Shown: positions 47,901 through 53,200, numbered from the stretch's first letter. The stretch is 64,000 nucleotides of DNA from Aurelia coerulea (GCA_039566865.1 CM076953.1:6696001-6760000), one strand, 5' to 3'. Notes: generated by a model from the sequence alone, not told the origin. A program made the numbers and translations.

Positions 47901-49877
47901 AGTACGGATTTTGATGCTCTGAATGCTAAATTTTACGCCAAGCATTCTTGGACCTGTACGGAAAGTTGAATTTTCAGCTGGTCTATGTTGGTATGTTTGA
48001 GACCCAACTAGTCATTTCTGTTGAATTTCTGATGCCAGATTGGAAAACTTGCATTCATTCGCAACTATGAAACTTTTTCAAACTCGCTGCTTGCAGCTAC
48101 AATAACGGGTTCTCGCATGCGAAAACAAAAGATTTATTGTTGATTTTGCATCTCTCGCAGCTTTTTAAAGTCTACTCACAGCTCGCACCTTCAAATTTAT
48201 TTCATTCGCTACTATGCGTCCAGATTGGAAAGTTTGAAAAGTGCGCAGGGGATTTTCAAACAGGGATAAAAATGGCGCAGATAGTATGCAAATTTGAGTT
48301 AACAATGCGCATATCAGCATAGCATAATACACATATGCTGTTACCAAATTATGCCAAATGTGTTGATGAATGTTGCTTATCAAGGAGATTGGGCGCATGG
48401 CAGCATGGATAACATAAAAGTGCCCATGTCAAAGTTTCCAATCTGGCTATGCGTAGGCCAAATCACGCATGTTTTCCAGCTCAGCTGGCTTCTTTCTGAT
48501 GCAACTAATCTGCCAGGGGCGGCGGACAGTGCTATTGATGCTATTTCGTTAATAGCAATTTATTTCCAAAGTAAGGTTCTGCTTCTGTATTGAAAAGATA
48601 AATGTAACGCAAATAATACGAGTAAAATTCTTCTCCGGATCTTTGATTTTCCTATCCAGTTCCTTCATTCCGTCATTTCTTTGACCCCTCAGTGGTATTT
48701 GATATTGTGATTGCCTGACTTAATCCACTTTAAGCATGCCGCCTGCATACTTTTCTGAGTCAGACAAAAGCCAGTCCTCATTGAAACCCACGCTGTGGAA
48801 CGCTGTGGCCATCGATGGCCATGCTATTACTTGGCCCGTTTGAATAGCAAACGAACGAGAACAATTGGAAGTTGCATCATAGTTCCTTTGTGTGTAACGC
48901 AACGGGCTGTTGTAACATATGCAAATCTGACAGCCTTGCTATTAAATTCTCAGAATGAATAGCAAGAGATCACAAGAGATCGCACGTACAGATCGTCAGT
49001 CGATACACGTTTAGAAGAGAGTAGAGACCATTCAGGACATAAAATGAATCAAGTTGCGTCAGGCGGTGTACGATGGGGGTGGTTCGACCGTCTGTTCCCT
49101 TGTCCACTTCTGCTCTGTCTATGTAAGGAAGAAATTCAACTCATGAGCAGCGCCTTCATTTCGATGGACGCCAATGCCTAATGCCTTCATGTTAAAATAA
49201 AAGTTTTTCGTGTGAAGCTGTGTGTAGAGGTTCTTCGTGGACATGCGGTGATTCAGAGAAAAATATATATTTCTGTTGGCCATGTTTAGTTGTGGGAGAA
49301 GAGAAGATGAAAGATTCGGGATTCTACCCAAAGAAAATATGTTCTCCTATTTCCCTCTCCTACATGGCGGCTTGCAAGGCGACTGTGCCAGCTTTGCTAT
49401 TACAAATTGGAAATGAATAGCAGGGTTTTTACCGAGCGGCGGAAAGCCGCAGCAGTCTAAACAGCCCTCCGTATGTTGCCACCTTTTACAAACGTAATCT
49501 GCCCAATTAGAGTTAGGTAGTTAAGTTATTTGTATCATTTATTAGGTAATTACTATGTCTATATTGTTGTTTTCATTATGAATTGATATGATGGTAAACT
49601 TGAGTTTCCTTTGTGCAGCGGAATTTTAAACTGCATGCAGATCTGTTTCAGTGTACGAAATTTCCCACTCATATTACCTTCGTCTCCAAAATTGGCTCGA
49701 ATCTCATGGCTTTTATCAGCTTCTTTTCCTTGTCTGCGAAACGGCTGTCTTGGTCTGCACTGGTTCCCTAAAACGAATCGTTTGCAATAAGTCACTTCGT
49801 ACTACAAAAGCGCATTGATAACATCATTACGGAAAGCGAAATGGAAGTATGCTTACTCGAAAGAAACCGGCGTCCAT
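14808..49877 (-). CDS. SRRM1: SRRM1 (SRm160), PWI-domain splicing coactivator; whole gene, 14 coding exons
   Basis: Nuclear splicing coactivator that bridges exonic-enhancer-bound SR proteins and snRNPs and takes part in exon-junction and 3'-end complexes (family knowledge). The 14 exons listed separately join in phase to 965 codons plus stop, close to the roughly 900 residues of vertebrate SRRM1. Residues 1-37 follow the family start MDAGFFRGTSA. The PWI domain spans about residues 27-130, with the signature read as P50-W51-V52, that is PWV instead of PWI. After a linker (137-208) comes an RS/RSP-rich region (209-561), then Lys/Glu/Ser-rich tracts (562-923) including a Lys/His block. The conserved acidic tail ends with the block ELERKLREKALQSM. 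The residues of exon 5 after IEQER have no counterpart I recall in vertebrates. The gene is divergent from CDC40 and hosts three H/ACA snoRNAs. Untranslated exons and the poly(A) site were not determined. Confidence 0.93.
15063..15228 (+). mobile_element. tRNA-related SINE-like sequence, copy 1, in SRRM1 intron 13
   Basis: Contains GGTTCGATACCCG, a tRNA-type B box, followed by CATGACAAGGGGTCACGGAC. Homologous to 52945-53075. Ends in CACCTT repeats. No A box was firmly placed. Confidence 0.5.
15428..15562 (-). ncRNA. Intronic H/ACA box snoRNA, copy A
   Basis: About 135 nt in SRRM1 intron 13, sense to the host. Hairpin 1 has lower stem GCGAA/TTCGC with inner CCT/AGG and an apical ATGAAC/GTTCAT stem. 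The hinge holds H box AGATTA (ANANNA). Hairpin 2 has lower stem TCAGCC/GGTTGA and apical GAGCA/TGCTC, followed by ACA and three terminal bases. Two unpaired pockets fit the H/ACA fold used for pseudouridylation. Copies B and C keep the stems and both boxes while the apical loops differ. The target RNA was not identified. The exact 5' end may differ by a few bases. Confidence 0.85.
15977..16196. repeat. Tandem duplication, 2 x about 110 bp, in SRRM1 intron 13
   Basis: Copies start TCAAGTTAATGCCTTGGATT at 15977 and 16088 and differ by one base deletion and little else. A recent duplication. Confidence 0.9.
16662..16799 (-). CDS. SRRM1: SRRM1 exon 13, Lys/His block
   Basis: Forty-six codons: GDTGGKKKKKHRKHKK, then a Ser run and KHKKRKHKKHKDKKK. 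This matches the poly-Lys/His tract near the C-terminus of vertebrate SRRM1. Acceptor TCATACAG, donor GTTTGT, phase 0 on both sides. Confidence 0.9.
16825..17078. mobile_element. GGCACACTGTC MITE, copy 2, in SRRM1 intron 12
   Basis: Left end after TTAA matches 8748-9002 (GGCACACTGTCACGGC). The internal part is homologous in the opposite orientation. The right end has GCCACGAC twice. Confidence 0.6.
17582..17837. mobile_element. TACCGTAAAAGCTCTATTAA MITE, in SRRM1 intron 12
   Basis: Ends TACCGTAAAAGCTCTATTAA and TTAATAGAGATTTTGCGGT. Ends just before snoRNA copy B. Related ends occur at 9514, 21338-21727, 23298 and 29223. Confidence 0.65.
17884..18016 (-). ncRNA. Intronic H/ACA box snoRNA, copy B
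   Basis: About 133 nt in SRRM1 intron 12, sense to the host. Same fold as copy A: GCGAA/TTCGC lower stem, apical TGAAC/GTTCA, H box ATACAA, second hairpin TCAGCC/GGTTGA with apical GAGCAA/TTGCTC, then ACA and three bases. The lower-stem base after GCGAA is A here (GCGAAACC) and G in the other copies. It shares roughly 20 bases of downstream flank (GTTAATAGTAAATA on the plus strand) with copy C. Confidence 0.85.
18437..18955 (-). CDS. SRRM1: SRRM1 exon 12, Lys/Glu/Ser-rich with acidic end
   Basis: One hundred seventy-three codons of charged low-complexity sequence beginning KKEERKKRDKKSKEK and ending in a YEDDDDDDKDMDVDDQSSE acidic stretch. Acceptor CTTACAG, donor GAG/GTATGA, phase 0 on both sides. 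The frame also ends at once if the intron is retained. Confidence 0.85.
19425..20065. mobile_element. Foldback element with CTGAAAACGGTAGA motifs, in SRRM1 intron 11
   Basis: Left half repeats GAAAACGGTAGACTTCCGAG and TTCTTTTGG. The right half carries the complement in three tandem copies of about 60 bp (TTTCTCTGCGAAGTCTACC, then AACTCTACCGTTTTCAGAA). Typical of a foldback transposon with internally repeated arms. Confidence 0.65.
20362..20790 (-). CDS. SRRM1: SRRM1 exon 11, Lys/Ser/Glu-rich
   Basis: One hundred forty-three codons: SSSSSESEVD, KRKRSPSPSSESDDESEKE, then a KKSKKKKREKKR basic block and HKKKHRHHHRKEE. Acceptor TTGTTGCAG, donor GAG/GTATAA, phase 0 on both sides. Without splicing the frame ends at once (V-stop). 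Downstream exons keep the frame, so splicing is preferred. Confidence 0.85.
20938..21152. mobile_element. TA-type MITE, TACCGGGTGTCCCAAAATGA ends (family 2), in SRRM1 intron 10
   Basis: Near-perfect inverted ends of about 30 bp; the arms continue (AAAACACTTT / AAAGTGTTT). TA borders fit a Tc1/mariner-mobilised element. Confidence 0.8.
21338..21727. mobile_element. TACCGTAAAAGCTCTATTAA MITE, in SRRM1 intron 10
   Basis: Ends TACCGTAAAAGCTCTATTAA and TTGATAGAGCTTTTACAGTA. Long C-rich and G-rich tracts lie next to the ends. Confidence 0.65.
22105..22332. repeat. G-rich cluster in SRRM1 intron 10
   Basis: Three runs of 9-12 G (near 22110, 22155 and 22312) with a TAATAATAAT stretch between. On the transcribed pre-mRNA these are C runs. 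Confidence 0.8.
22479..22535. repeat. ATTC tetranucleotide microsatellite
   Basis: About 14 copies of CATT/ATTC in a row, in SRRM1 intron 10. Confidence 0.95.
22670..23165 (-). CDS. SRRM1: SRRM1 exon 10, RSP-rich
   Basis: About 165 codons with many RRRSP, SPPR and PPRR units and few plain RS pairs, the arrangement seen in the middle of vertebrate SRRM1. Acceptor TTATTTTAG, donor GTAAGT. Enters in phase 2, leaves in phase 0. Confidence 0.92.
23298..23625. mobile_element. Degenerate copy of the same MITE in SRRM1 intron 9
   Basis: Starts ACGGTACAAGCTTTATTAAG and contains TTCCAGAGGCTACCAAAGAT as in 21338-21727. The right end is degraded. Confidence 0.5.
24096..24228 (-). ncRNA. Intronic H/ACA box snoRNA, copy C
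   Basis: About 133 nt in SRRM1 intron 9, sense to the host. H box ATAATA, ACA box three bases from the end. Apical stem GTGAAC/GTTCAT uses a G-U pair where copy A has A-U. The second apical stem GAGCAA/TTGCTT has a G-U closing pair where copy B has G-C. Such stem-preserving changes support a functional RNA. The pocket sequences are nearly identical to copies A and B, so the guide specificity is probably shared. Confidence 0.85.
24244..25860 (-). mobile_element. 5'-truncated LINE in SRRM1 intron 9 (CR1/L2-like)
   Basis: An intact 424-codon frame (24502-25776) extends upstream to about 25850 without a start. RT motifs are in order: NYRPISVLP, FIDLKKAFDTVDH, GVPQGSCLGPLLFLIYIND and the catalytic YADDTSL, then the C-terminal GIVEPHFRYCCSVWG and RRGAKLWNSL-like region. 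The RT core is unbroken, suggesting recent insertion. The 3' end carries short GAATTAAATATGA repeats instead of a poly(A) tail. It lies in the sense orientation of SRRM1. The clade assignment is tentative. Confidence 0.85.
26457..26755. mobile_element. TA-type MITE, TACAGTCGTGGCCAAAAAT ends, in SRRM1 intron 9
   Basis: Right end TTTTTTTGGCCAAGACTGTA. The arms share GAGATCCAACCCCACCGCTG and its near complement. Tc1-like termini with TA borders; 299 bp. Confidence 0.75.
26854..27159 (-). CDS. SRRM1: SRRM1 exon 9
   Basis: About 102 codons of low-complexity sequence: SHSSTGSSRSPSPDKKKP, a PPPTHRKD stretch, SSSEESGKGKAKSPS and IKQEPDSPKY (a sumoylation-like IKQE motif). Acceptor TTCTTTGCAG, donor GTAATT, phase 2 on both sides. 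Confidence 0.88.
27560..27915 (-). mobile_element. LINE 3' end fragment (second family) in SRRM1 intron 8
   Basis: Codes FHYSAVKAWNDIPINVREL and RFKKQLKSHF, the usual last residues of LINE ORF2, then a stop and an AT-rich 3' segment. Everything upstream is missing. Confidence 0.65.
27935..27980. mobile_element. Solo end of a TA-type MITE
   Basis: TTTTTGGGACACTCAGTA resembles the right end of the TACCGGGTGTCCC elements. No partner end was found nearby. Confidence 0.4.
28043..28297 (-). CDS. SRRM1: SRRM1 exon 8, RS domain
   Basis: Eighty-five codons of almost pure Ser-Arg dipeptides, then RSP-type repeats (YSPRRRSRSPARYRSPRRR). Acceptor TTTTCAG, donor GTAAGT, phase 2 on both sides. RS repeats are substrates for SR-protein kinases (family knowledge). 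Reading through the donor gives CGG TAA, an immediate stop. Confidence 0.92.
28460..28579. mobile_element. GTCTGTCTCAAATTAGATGT MITE, copy 1
   Basis: GTGTCTCAAATTAGATGTCA at the left and CACGTGAAATCTAATGTGAG at the right; centre has TTTTGCGTTATCGCAAA. 120 bp. Confidence 0.65.
28572..28800. mobile_element. TTAAAGGGGCTC MITE, diverged copy in SRRM1 intron 7
   Basis: CTTAAAGGAGCTCCGTCGCC and GTTCTCCATTGTTTTCTGCA match the complement of the copy at 44784-45073. The right end is lost. Confidence 0.55.
28930..29223. mobile_element. TACCGTAAAAGCTCT MITE, left end unclear, in SRRM1 intron 7
   Basis: Right end CTCAATAGAGCTTCTACGGTA, 25 bases from SRRM1 exon 7. The internal part (CAAACTCATTTAGCT and TTTGGTAACCTCTGGAATT) matches 17690-17800. 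Confidence 0.55.
29249..29264 (-). CDS. SRRM1: SRRM1 exon 7, 16-nt microexon
   Basis: Sixteen bases coding V-K-G-K-A across its borders. Acceptor GTTTGCAG, donor GTGAGT. It is the piece that converts phase 1 from exon 6 into phase 2 for exon 8, which is strong support for its being real. Confidence 0.78.
29855..29885 (-). CDS. SRRM1: SRRM1 exon 6 (31 nt)
   Basis: Short exon coding LKSDKDKTRP plus one base, comparable to the KKQDEDKDK stretch after the PWI linker in vertebrates. Acceptor CCTTTCAG, donor GTAAGC. Leaves phase 1, which exon 7 accepts exactly. Confidence 0.8.
29940..31560. repeat. GCCTTGTA-rich region with inverted copies
   Basis: 29985-30035 (AGGTTACAAGGCCATAACTA) is the complement of 31320-31360 (TAGTTATGGCCTTGTAACCT). 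GCCTTGTA-type words recur between 31300 and 31560. The DNA between holds a MITE (30617-30783) and no gene. It includes the 55 bases upstream of exon 6. Confidence 0.5.
30617..30783. mobile_element. GACCTTTTAGCTATTCT MITE, copy 1
   Basis: Ends GACCTTTTAGCTATTCTGAG and GCAGAATAGCTCAAAGGT. CTCTAACGCCACTTCATTGA inside is the complement of the segment in copy 2. Confidence 0.7.
31566..31814. repeat. Triplicated 83-bp tandem repeat in SRRM1 intron 5
   Basis: Three near-identical units starting AGTTTAGCCTTGTATTTTTG at 31566, 31649 and 31732. Confidence 0.9.
31815..33672. other. SRRM1 intron 5, unassigned
   Basis: Begins with a possible inverted end (AGGTTCTTATACGTAGATGT near 31910), matching CACCTGCGAATAAGAATCT at about 31800. 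A CTTGTCTTC word with inverted neighbours occurs near 32745-32840. No gene seen. Confidence 0.4.
33673..34644 (-). CDS. PAF-acetylhydrolase-like SGNH hydrolase frame in SRRM1 intron 5
   Basis: A 323-residue open frame. Residues 1-80 look disordered (Ser/Arg/Pro-rich). Residues 86-265 carry an SGNH esterase fold close to the PAFAH1B2/B3 catalytic subunits: nucleophile Ser92 in IGDSI, oxyanion Gly in GIGGDR (about 119-120), Asn in GTNN (149-150), and the Asp241/His244 pair in DHLH. All catalytic residues are present. After an acidic stretch the frame ends in a hydrophobic segment (about 296-318) that may be intron sequence read through. The first codon is GTG and the frame is open upstream to an AG at 34666, so it may be an exon, not a complete gene. 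SGNH domains of this type also occur in retroelements, so this could be mobile-element cargo. The domain call is firm; the gene model is not. Confidence 0.7.
   Translation of the reverse strand: MTNGSLTPSFTYREQNSSSRDRSFHQEPVTNPTGAVMVTPQRTVKKELSGYTSSPASTPAGRNSKAGWFAEHDKFVHISQTGGAGILLIGDSIINGLSRYHNVWSKYFGPLRALNFGIGGDRTQHVLWRVENGEIPMNLHICVIHCGTNNIDRDTPSDIADGITSIVSIFQTAKPNAKIIITGLLPRDLQPGYRRQSIRSVNKKLKRWCQSPSQRNVYFLKPEDDWVLPDGTLNTQLFYIDHLHLVEAGNEKFAKAIYDMIMKLMQGIKVEYELSSDEDVEIKEEVDKILTWEFFFAKLFICFLFVYSLALLFYDWLGGLWRN
34667..36574. other. SRRM1 intron 5, unassigned
   Basis: 34667-34990 resembles repeats at 27290-27560 and 37560-37625 (GTCCTTTGC-GGCA-GCTGAAAT). A C run lies near 34955. Three open frames at 35381-36318 are Phe/Leu-rich or basic, without family motifs, and are probably chance. 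Confidence 0.4.
36575..36868. repeat. Foldback region with CCGAGCGGGCGGAATT motifs, in SRRM1 intron 5
   Basis: GATTTCCAGTCAGTGGAATT and TTCCGCCCGCTCGGAA occur twice on each side of a centre near 36700. Compound palindrome. Confidence 0.65.
37068..37238 (-). CDS. SRRM1: SRRM1 exon 5, linker with lineage-specific sequence
   Basis: Fifty-seven codons beginning IEQERINAHIRR. IEQE continues the family sequence after the PWI domain. The rest (acidic, then PAELAVIKAQALKLAKES, which looks helical) has no vertebrate counterpart I recall. Acceptor with a CCCCCC tract before AG, donor GTATAT (weak), phase 0 on both sides. The preceding intron is about 8.2 kb. Confidence 0.85.
37349..37456. repeat. Near-perfect hairpin element, 108 bp, in SRRM1 intron 4
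   Basis: Arms of about 39 bp match perfectly as inverted repeats, starting TAGCCTGCGTGCAGACTTTA; the loop is about 30 bp. Lies 110 bp upstream of SRRM1 exon 5. Same family as 41107-41154 and 63896-64000. Confidence 0.85.
37943..38536. mobile_element. Palindromic element of about 0.6 kb, copy 1, in SRRM1 intron 4
   Basis: The left arm (AACAAGGACATATTTTGTAA, CAATTCTCTCAACC-like, AAACCCAGGTTGCTAGC) is complementary to the right arm over nearly 280 bp. The centre is near 38240. No transposase frame. Confidence 0.8.
38537..38640. repeat. Half copy of the palindromic element (right arm)
   Basis: AGTTGAGAGAATTTCTTTTG to TTACAAAATGTGCCCTAGCC repeats the right arm end, between the two full copies. 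Confidence 0.7.
38712..39313. mobile_element. Palindromic element of about 0.6 kb, copy 2
   Basis: Starts AAACAAGGGCAGATTTTGTA and ends TACAAAATCTGCCCTTGTTT. Arms of about 270 bp are close to perfect complements; centre near 39010. Same direction and family as copy 1. Confidence 0.85.
39835..40262. repeat. Foldback region with ACCGTTTTCAAA motifs
   Basis: GAAAACGG and CCGTTTTC occur about eight times in both orientations, and the flanks (CACATTTTTCACCGTTTT / AACGGTGAAGAATGTGAC) are complementary. Confidence 0.5.
40275..40637. mobile_element. Poly(A)-ended insertion with an unusually long target duplication
   Basis: About 85 bp starting TTCGAATTTCGGAGCAAAAC occurs at 40279-40364 and again from 40551. 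Between lie a run of about 26 G (40368-40393), a short LINE-like 3' UTR and a run of about 16 A (40535-40550). Confidence 0.6.
40771..40890. mobile_element. GTCTGTCTCAAAT MITE, copy 2
   Basis: Same layout as 28460-28579: GTCTGTCTCAAATAAGACAT / CACGTGACATCTAATTTGAG, with TTTCGCGTTATCGCAAA inside. Confidence 0.7.
41107..41154. repeat. Minimal TAGCCTGCGTGCAGACT hairpin, 48 bp
   Basis: TAGCCTGCGTGCAGACTA and TAGTCTGCACGCAGGCTA flank only about 12 bases. Confidence 0.8.
42108..42381. repeat. Tandem duplication, 2 x about 138 bp, in SRRM1 intron 4
   Basis: GAATGACGTTATTAGATTAA starts copies at 42108 and 42247. The second lacks a few bases (CTTCATG). High identity. Confidence 0.9.
42641..42753. 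mobile_element. GTCTGTCTCAAAT MITE, copy 3, inverted
   Basis: GACTCAAATTAGATATCACC at the left, AACATCTCATTTGAGACTAT at the right, inner ATGACGCAAAATTCC. Partial copies also occur at 39540-39615 and 46865-46912. Confidence 0.6.
42760..43500. other. SRRM1 intron 4, unassigned
   Basis: AT-rich DNA. GGCATAAAATTGCCAA and GGCAAAAAATTGCCA near 43346 and 43378 are short palindromic words. No gene seen apart from candidate microexon b at its edge. Confidence 0.4.
43502..43518 (-). CDS. Candidate SRRM1 microexon b (17 nt)
   Basis: Seventeen bases between acceptor TTCATTTACAG and a near-consensus donor GTAAGTATG. Joined to microexon a it gives 27 bases, nine codons (VQKVSQRIM), entering and leaving in phase 0 between exons 4 and 5. 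The main gene model does not need it. Confidence 0.33.
43801..44183. mobile_element. TAGACTTG MITE, nested double copy, in SRRM1 intron 4
   Basis: Four terminal motifs (TAGACTTGCCCC / GGGGCAAGTCTA) at about 43801, 43909, 44066 and 44167, and repeated GGAACTACCGTAAAGGGAAC. One element appears inserted in another. Confidence 0.65.
44784..45073. mobile_element. MITE with AAGGGGCTC ends and TTAA target, in SRRM1 intron 4
   Basis: Ends AAGGGGCTCTGTCTCCAAA and TTTGGTTATGGAGCCCCTT. TTAA flanks both sides (44780-44783, 45074-45077). Confidence 0.7.
45336..45345 (-). CDS. Candidate SRRM1 microexon a (10 nt)
   Basis: Ten bases between a strong acceptor (TTTTTTTGCAG) and a strong donor (GTGAGT), 107 bases downstream of exon 4. 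It codes VQK plus one base. On its own it would shift frame; followed by candidate microexon b the frame is restored. No transcript evidence. Confidence 0.35.
45453..45623 (-). CDS. SRRM1: SRRM1 exon 4, end of the PWI domain
   Basis: Fifty-seven codons. Includes ITGFLQGKNARIFVGELW and LLVSAQENIGGIPTAFLE, the last helices of the PWI domain, then a charged KKKEEIRLRK end. Acceptor GTTTTCAG, donor GTAAGA, phase 0 on both sides. Confidence 0.95.
45868..46046. mobile_element. Short hAT-like MITE, copy 2, with target duplication
   Basis: Homologous along its length to 1942-2110. Flanked by GTTGCTATCAA on both sides (45857-45867 and 46047-46057), which contains an 8-bp duplication of the type made by hAT transposases. 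Confidence 0.7.
46060..47044. other. SRRM1 intron 3, unassigned
   Basis: AT-rich, with a short inverted GAAGGTCTAACACTG segment near 46600 and a partial GTCTGTCTC MITE end at 46865-46912. No gene seen. Confidence 0.4.
47045..47170 (-). CDS. SRRM1: SRRM1 exon 3, core of the PWI domain
   Basis: Forty-two codons. It contains VDMDKVNIDTIKPWVTKRL, the signature helix region, with PWV in place of PWI, and later FIFELL. Acceptor CCCTTTAG, donor GTCAGT (a less common +3 base), phase 0 on both sides. Confidence 0.93.
47530..47615. repeat. Dispersed repeat, copy 2, in SRRM1 intron 2
   Basis: GCAGGGTTATGGCGCGGGTG and GCGCACTACAAAGAATGC align with 370-470. Confidence 0.5.
47620..49677. other. SRRM1 intron 2, unassigned
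   Basis: Scattered similar words (CCAGATTGGAAA at about 48038 and 48221; GCTATTA words near 48825 and 48935) suggest old repeats. No gene seen. Confidence 0.4.
49678..49767 (-). CDS. SRRM1: SRRM1 exon 2
   Basis: Thirty codons starting GTSADQDSRFADKEKK, matching the family sequence that leads into the PWI fold. Acceptor CGTTTTAG, donor GTAATA, phase 0 on both sides. Confidence 0.93.
49857..49877 (-). CDS. SRRM1: SRRM1 exon 1 (coding part)
   Basis: Seven codons, MDAGFFR, identical to the conserved family N-terminus, followed directly by donor GTAAGC. This fixes the start codon at 49877. The exon is 21 coding bases and ends in phase 0. Confidence 0.93.
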
Positions 49878-50123
49878 TTTGAAAGTGTGCTTGGAAAGAA
49901 AGAAAGAAAAGATGAAGCAAAAGCGCATGTGCTGTAGAAGCTTTGTTCTAGTGTCACGCGGGATACACGCAGGACGTTTTTTCAAAGTCTTGTAGTGGGT
50001 GGCGGGGTCTTTGAAGTGATGTGCCCCTCGGGTTGAGATTCACGCGGGCGCGGTACTCTTAGACCATTTTGGATTCATTCTGTTGCTGTTGTTGCGTTTG
50101 TTGAACGTTCAGAAGATTTCAAG
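49878..50123. promoter_or_regulatory. Shared bidirectional promoter of SRRM1 and CDC40
   Basis: The 246 bp between the two divergent start codons must hold both core promoters and 5' UTRs, unless an upstream noncoding exon exists. TCACGCGGG occurs twice (about 49957 and 50040). YY1-like motifs overlap both start codons: AAGATGG at CDC40, and CCATTTT read on the plus strand at SRRM1. No TATA box is evident. It is more GC-rich than its surroundings. The motif assignments are inference. Confidence 0.7.
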
Positions 50124-50285
50124 ATGGCCGCCCTTGTGGATTATGCTGCAGACAGTGATAGCGACGATGGAAGTGGTGCTGGGCCAAGTGAAGACCATAC
50201 CTTACATTTACAAGGTAGCATGAAGTCAATGGAAGAAATGAAGGACAAAATGCAACTGAATATCAGGCCAGAAGTTATTTCTAAG
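50124..50285 (+). CDS. CDC40: CDC40 exon 1
   Basis: Fifty-four codons, [18 protein letters not shown] to VISK. Donor GTGAGT, phase 0. The acidic Ser/Asp run is typical of the family N-terminus. Confidence 0.93.
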
Positions 50286-53200
50286 GTGAGTAAACAGCAA
50301 TTAGTGTTAAGCGGTAATTTATACCCTAAGGTAAACAAGTAATTAAGGGTAAACAAGCTTGAGTTACATTTCCTACGTGAGAGGGAACCCTGGGGCCTAA
50401 TAAGACCCAAGTGAATAAAATAAGGCACATCAAAAAAGAACTAAGGGGATAGATGACTGCTGGGAGTTAAGTTCGGGCCGATCTCGTAAAATCAAAAGGC
50501 TTTCATGAATAAGCAAATCAAAATCATTATTGGCTCTGTCCAAAATAGAGAAATCATTATCCGACGCGGCGTGTCCTGATTGGTTAATATGATCCCCGAT
50601 GGCAGAGGAACTCCCTTTTATTTTAAGACCAGTCTTAGTAGCCTCTGGTAGCCTGTACCACATCTAAAACACCAGACTGGCGACTTTGCTACATGCACTG
50701 GAAGATCTTCAGCACACAATGGAGATAAGATAAAAAAGATTTTAGAAAATTTTGGGTATTTTTAGCAAAAAAATTACAGATTACGCATTAATTAGCAAAG
50801 ACTACAGTGCACTCTGGTCTAAACATAGCACGACAGATTAAACTGTATGTATTATGTGAGACAACTATAAGAGTGGTATTGGGAATTCCATAGAATTTTT
50901 GGGGAAGTTTTGCAAAACATCCCATGTTTAAACTCATCTTCTTTTTTCAAGTTCCTTTATTTGTCTGGTTTTTGAAGGAGTTTTAGAAATAATATGATAA
51001 TTCTTGCACAAACATTCAGTCAAAAGAATAAAAAACGTTAGAGAACTTTAGTACTGAGCTGTTTCCATATATGAATAAGGGGCCACACACAAATTGATCT
51101 TTTCACACAAAACATCCTGACGTAAAAGAATGAGAAGTTTTCAAAATTTTGTTTTATCAATTTTTCCAAGAGGTTTTTGCAAGAAATTGTATTATATGGC
51201 TTCCACTTGCTTTATCTTTTGTTAGTGCAAAAGAATTTTGACTACACTGAGTGAATCTTGTCTGTTTTGTTGGGTCAAATGCTATCAAGTCAGTCTTGTC
51301 ATAGAAAACATCGTTGTGGGCGACAACTTCATAATCATGTACGCCCATTTGAGAGGCACCAGAAGAATAGTTCCTTGATTGAAAAAATTACATCAATTTT
51401 GATGGGACGTATTTCGGAGAGGAAGTTGGGGTATTTAGAAACACCCAAAGGTGTTCTGCATGAAGGAATACACATATTTTTTATATAAGAAACTGCCCAT
51501 AAGAAACTCAACTCTCAGATCACCAAAAAATTAAGAAACTCCAGTACTTGGAAAATATAACTTAAGAATCTGTTTATTTTGATAAAGGAAATCCTTGACA
51601 TATTTTCAATTTATTTTCACCTGTTATCATATTACTTGTAAAGTACTTGAGTAATGTCTAAACCTTGTTTTGAAATGTTCACGAGGGCACAGGTAGTGAA
51701 CATGAAGATTGTTATGGAACCTCTAAGAAACCTGTAAGAAACTCTGAGTACTCAAAATCTGATAATTTTAAGAAACTTTCAGCACTGGCCCAAATTCTTA
51801 GTGTGGCTCTTTTTGTGTCCCTGTGTGTGGTTACATTCAATTTTGGTATTATTCATTTTTATTATTTTTAGTGTCTTCATCAGTTCATCTTGTGATATTT
51901 TCTTACAAGAAATAAAACAAGAGAATGTTTCAAAAATTTACAAAATGCACTGGCCTCACAAGTTTCTTGATTTATGAAGTCTTCATCTTTTTTAGCATGA
52001 ACATGACACAAAATTTCTGGTGAATCCTTCAAGTAAAGAGCTGAAATATAATCCAAAATATGAGGAGCTGTTTGCCCCAGTGGTAAGAGACCTTCTTGAA
52101 TCATTGACATGAATAGTTAAATGCAAATTTTCAACAATATGAAAGATGTAAAGTATTTGTTTCACTGTTCAATGAAGCATAGAGCTCAAATCTCAAAACG
52201 GTTGGTGTAAAATTCTATTATATATTTCTTTTAATTAAATGGCTTTAAAGAAATTTAGTGTACTTTGCCCTTAATCTACCATGGACATTTTTTGATATCT
52301 TAGGTATGATGTCATCAAAATTCTAAATCTGGAACCAGAAGAGTGACAGATTTTTGCTTGGCATCATATTGTAGACCTTCATAAACTATGGTTGTCTTGA
52401 AGAGTGTGTCATTTTCCTTCCATTGTTTTAGGATTTACGATGATTTTAATATTTTCAAAATTTTCCATTTAATTCTCTCCAAAGAAAACTTTAACACACT
52501 GCAATTTTGAGAATAGTCAAGATATAAAAAAAAATATCCATGACAGATTTACGAGAAAGTACCACAAGTTCCTTGCAAGCAATAATTCAATTCAAAGAAA
52601 AATATAAAAGGATTTTACACCCACCTTTTTCATGATTTGAAAGATTTGAGATCTACAGTATGCTGTTGAATGTCCAAGAATAAAGCATTTACGATGCTTA
52701 CTTTGAGTTTAATATTTTTCTAATTTTTTACCAGTTGATTTTAGTGGTAAACATTTTCAATTGCATTTTGGTCTCTTGGTACCCCAAAAGAGAAGTACAT
52801 ACAATATCAATCAAACATCTATAAATAAAACATAGTTTTTAATGAAACATAAATACAATCTGGATTAACTGCAGAACAGTATCTAGGCCCAACTTACTCT
52901 TGAATTCCAAATAGAATGGTGTTGTGGCACAGTGTTTTAATCAACTGAATTTGCAGCTAAAACAGTCAGGTGAGCAAGTTTGAACCCCACCGGCACCATG
53001 ACAAGGGGTTGTGGACTCAGTTGGGTCTTCCCTGCTTTGGTGATCCTAACACTTTGTGATAAAAGCAAGGGGTAACATAAAGCTCTAAGATGTACTGTAT
53101 TCATAACACTATAAAATGTCAGATGTATTAAAACTAAATTAGCGTTTCTTTCAAACTTTTTATCATACTTTAAATTTAAAATGATAATAATTTTTGTGTT

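Noticed and set aside
47284..47914. Frames of 132 (minus) and 144 (plus) codons
   Set aside because: They overlap each other and a dispersed repeat, and show no conserved motif.
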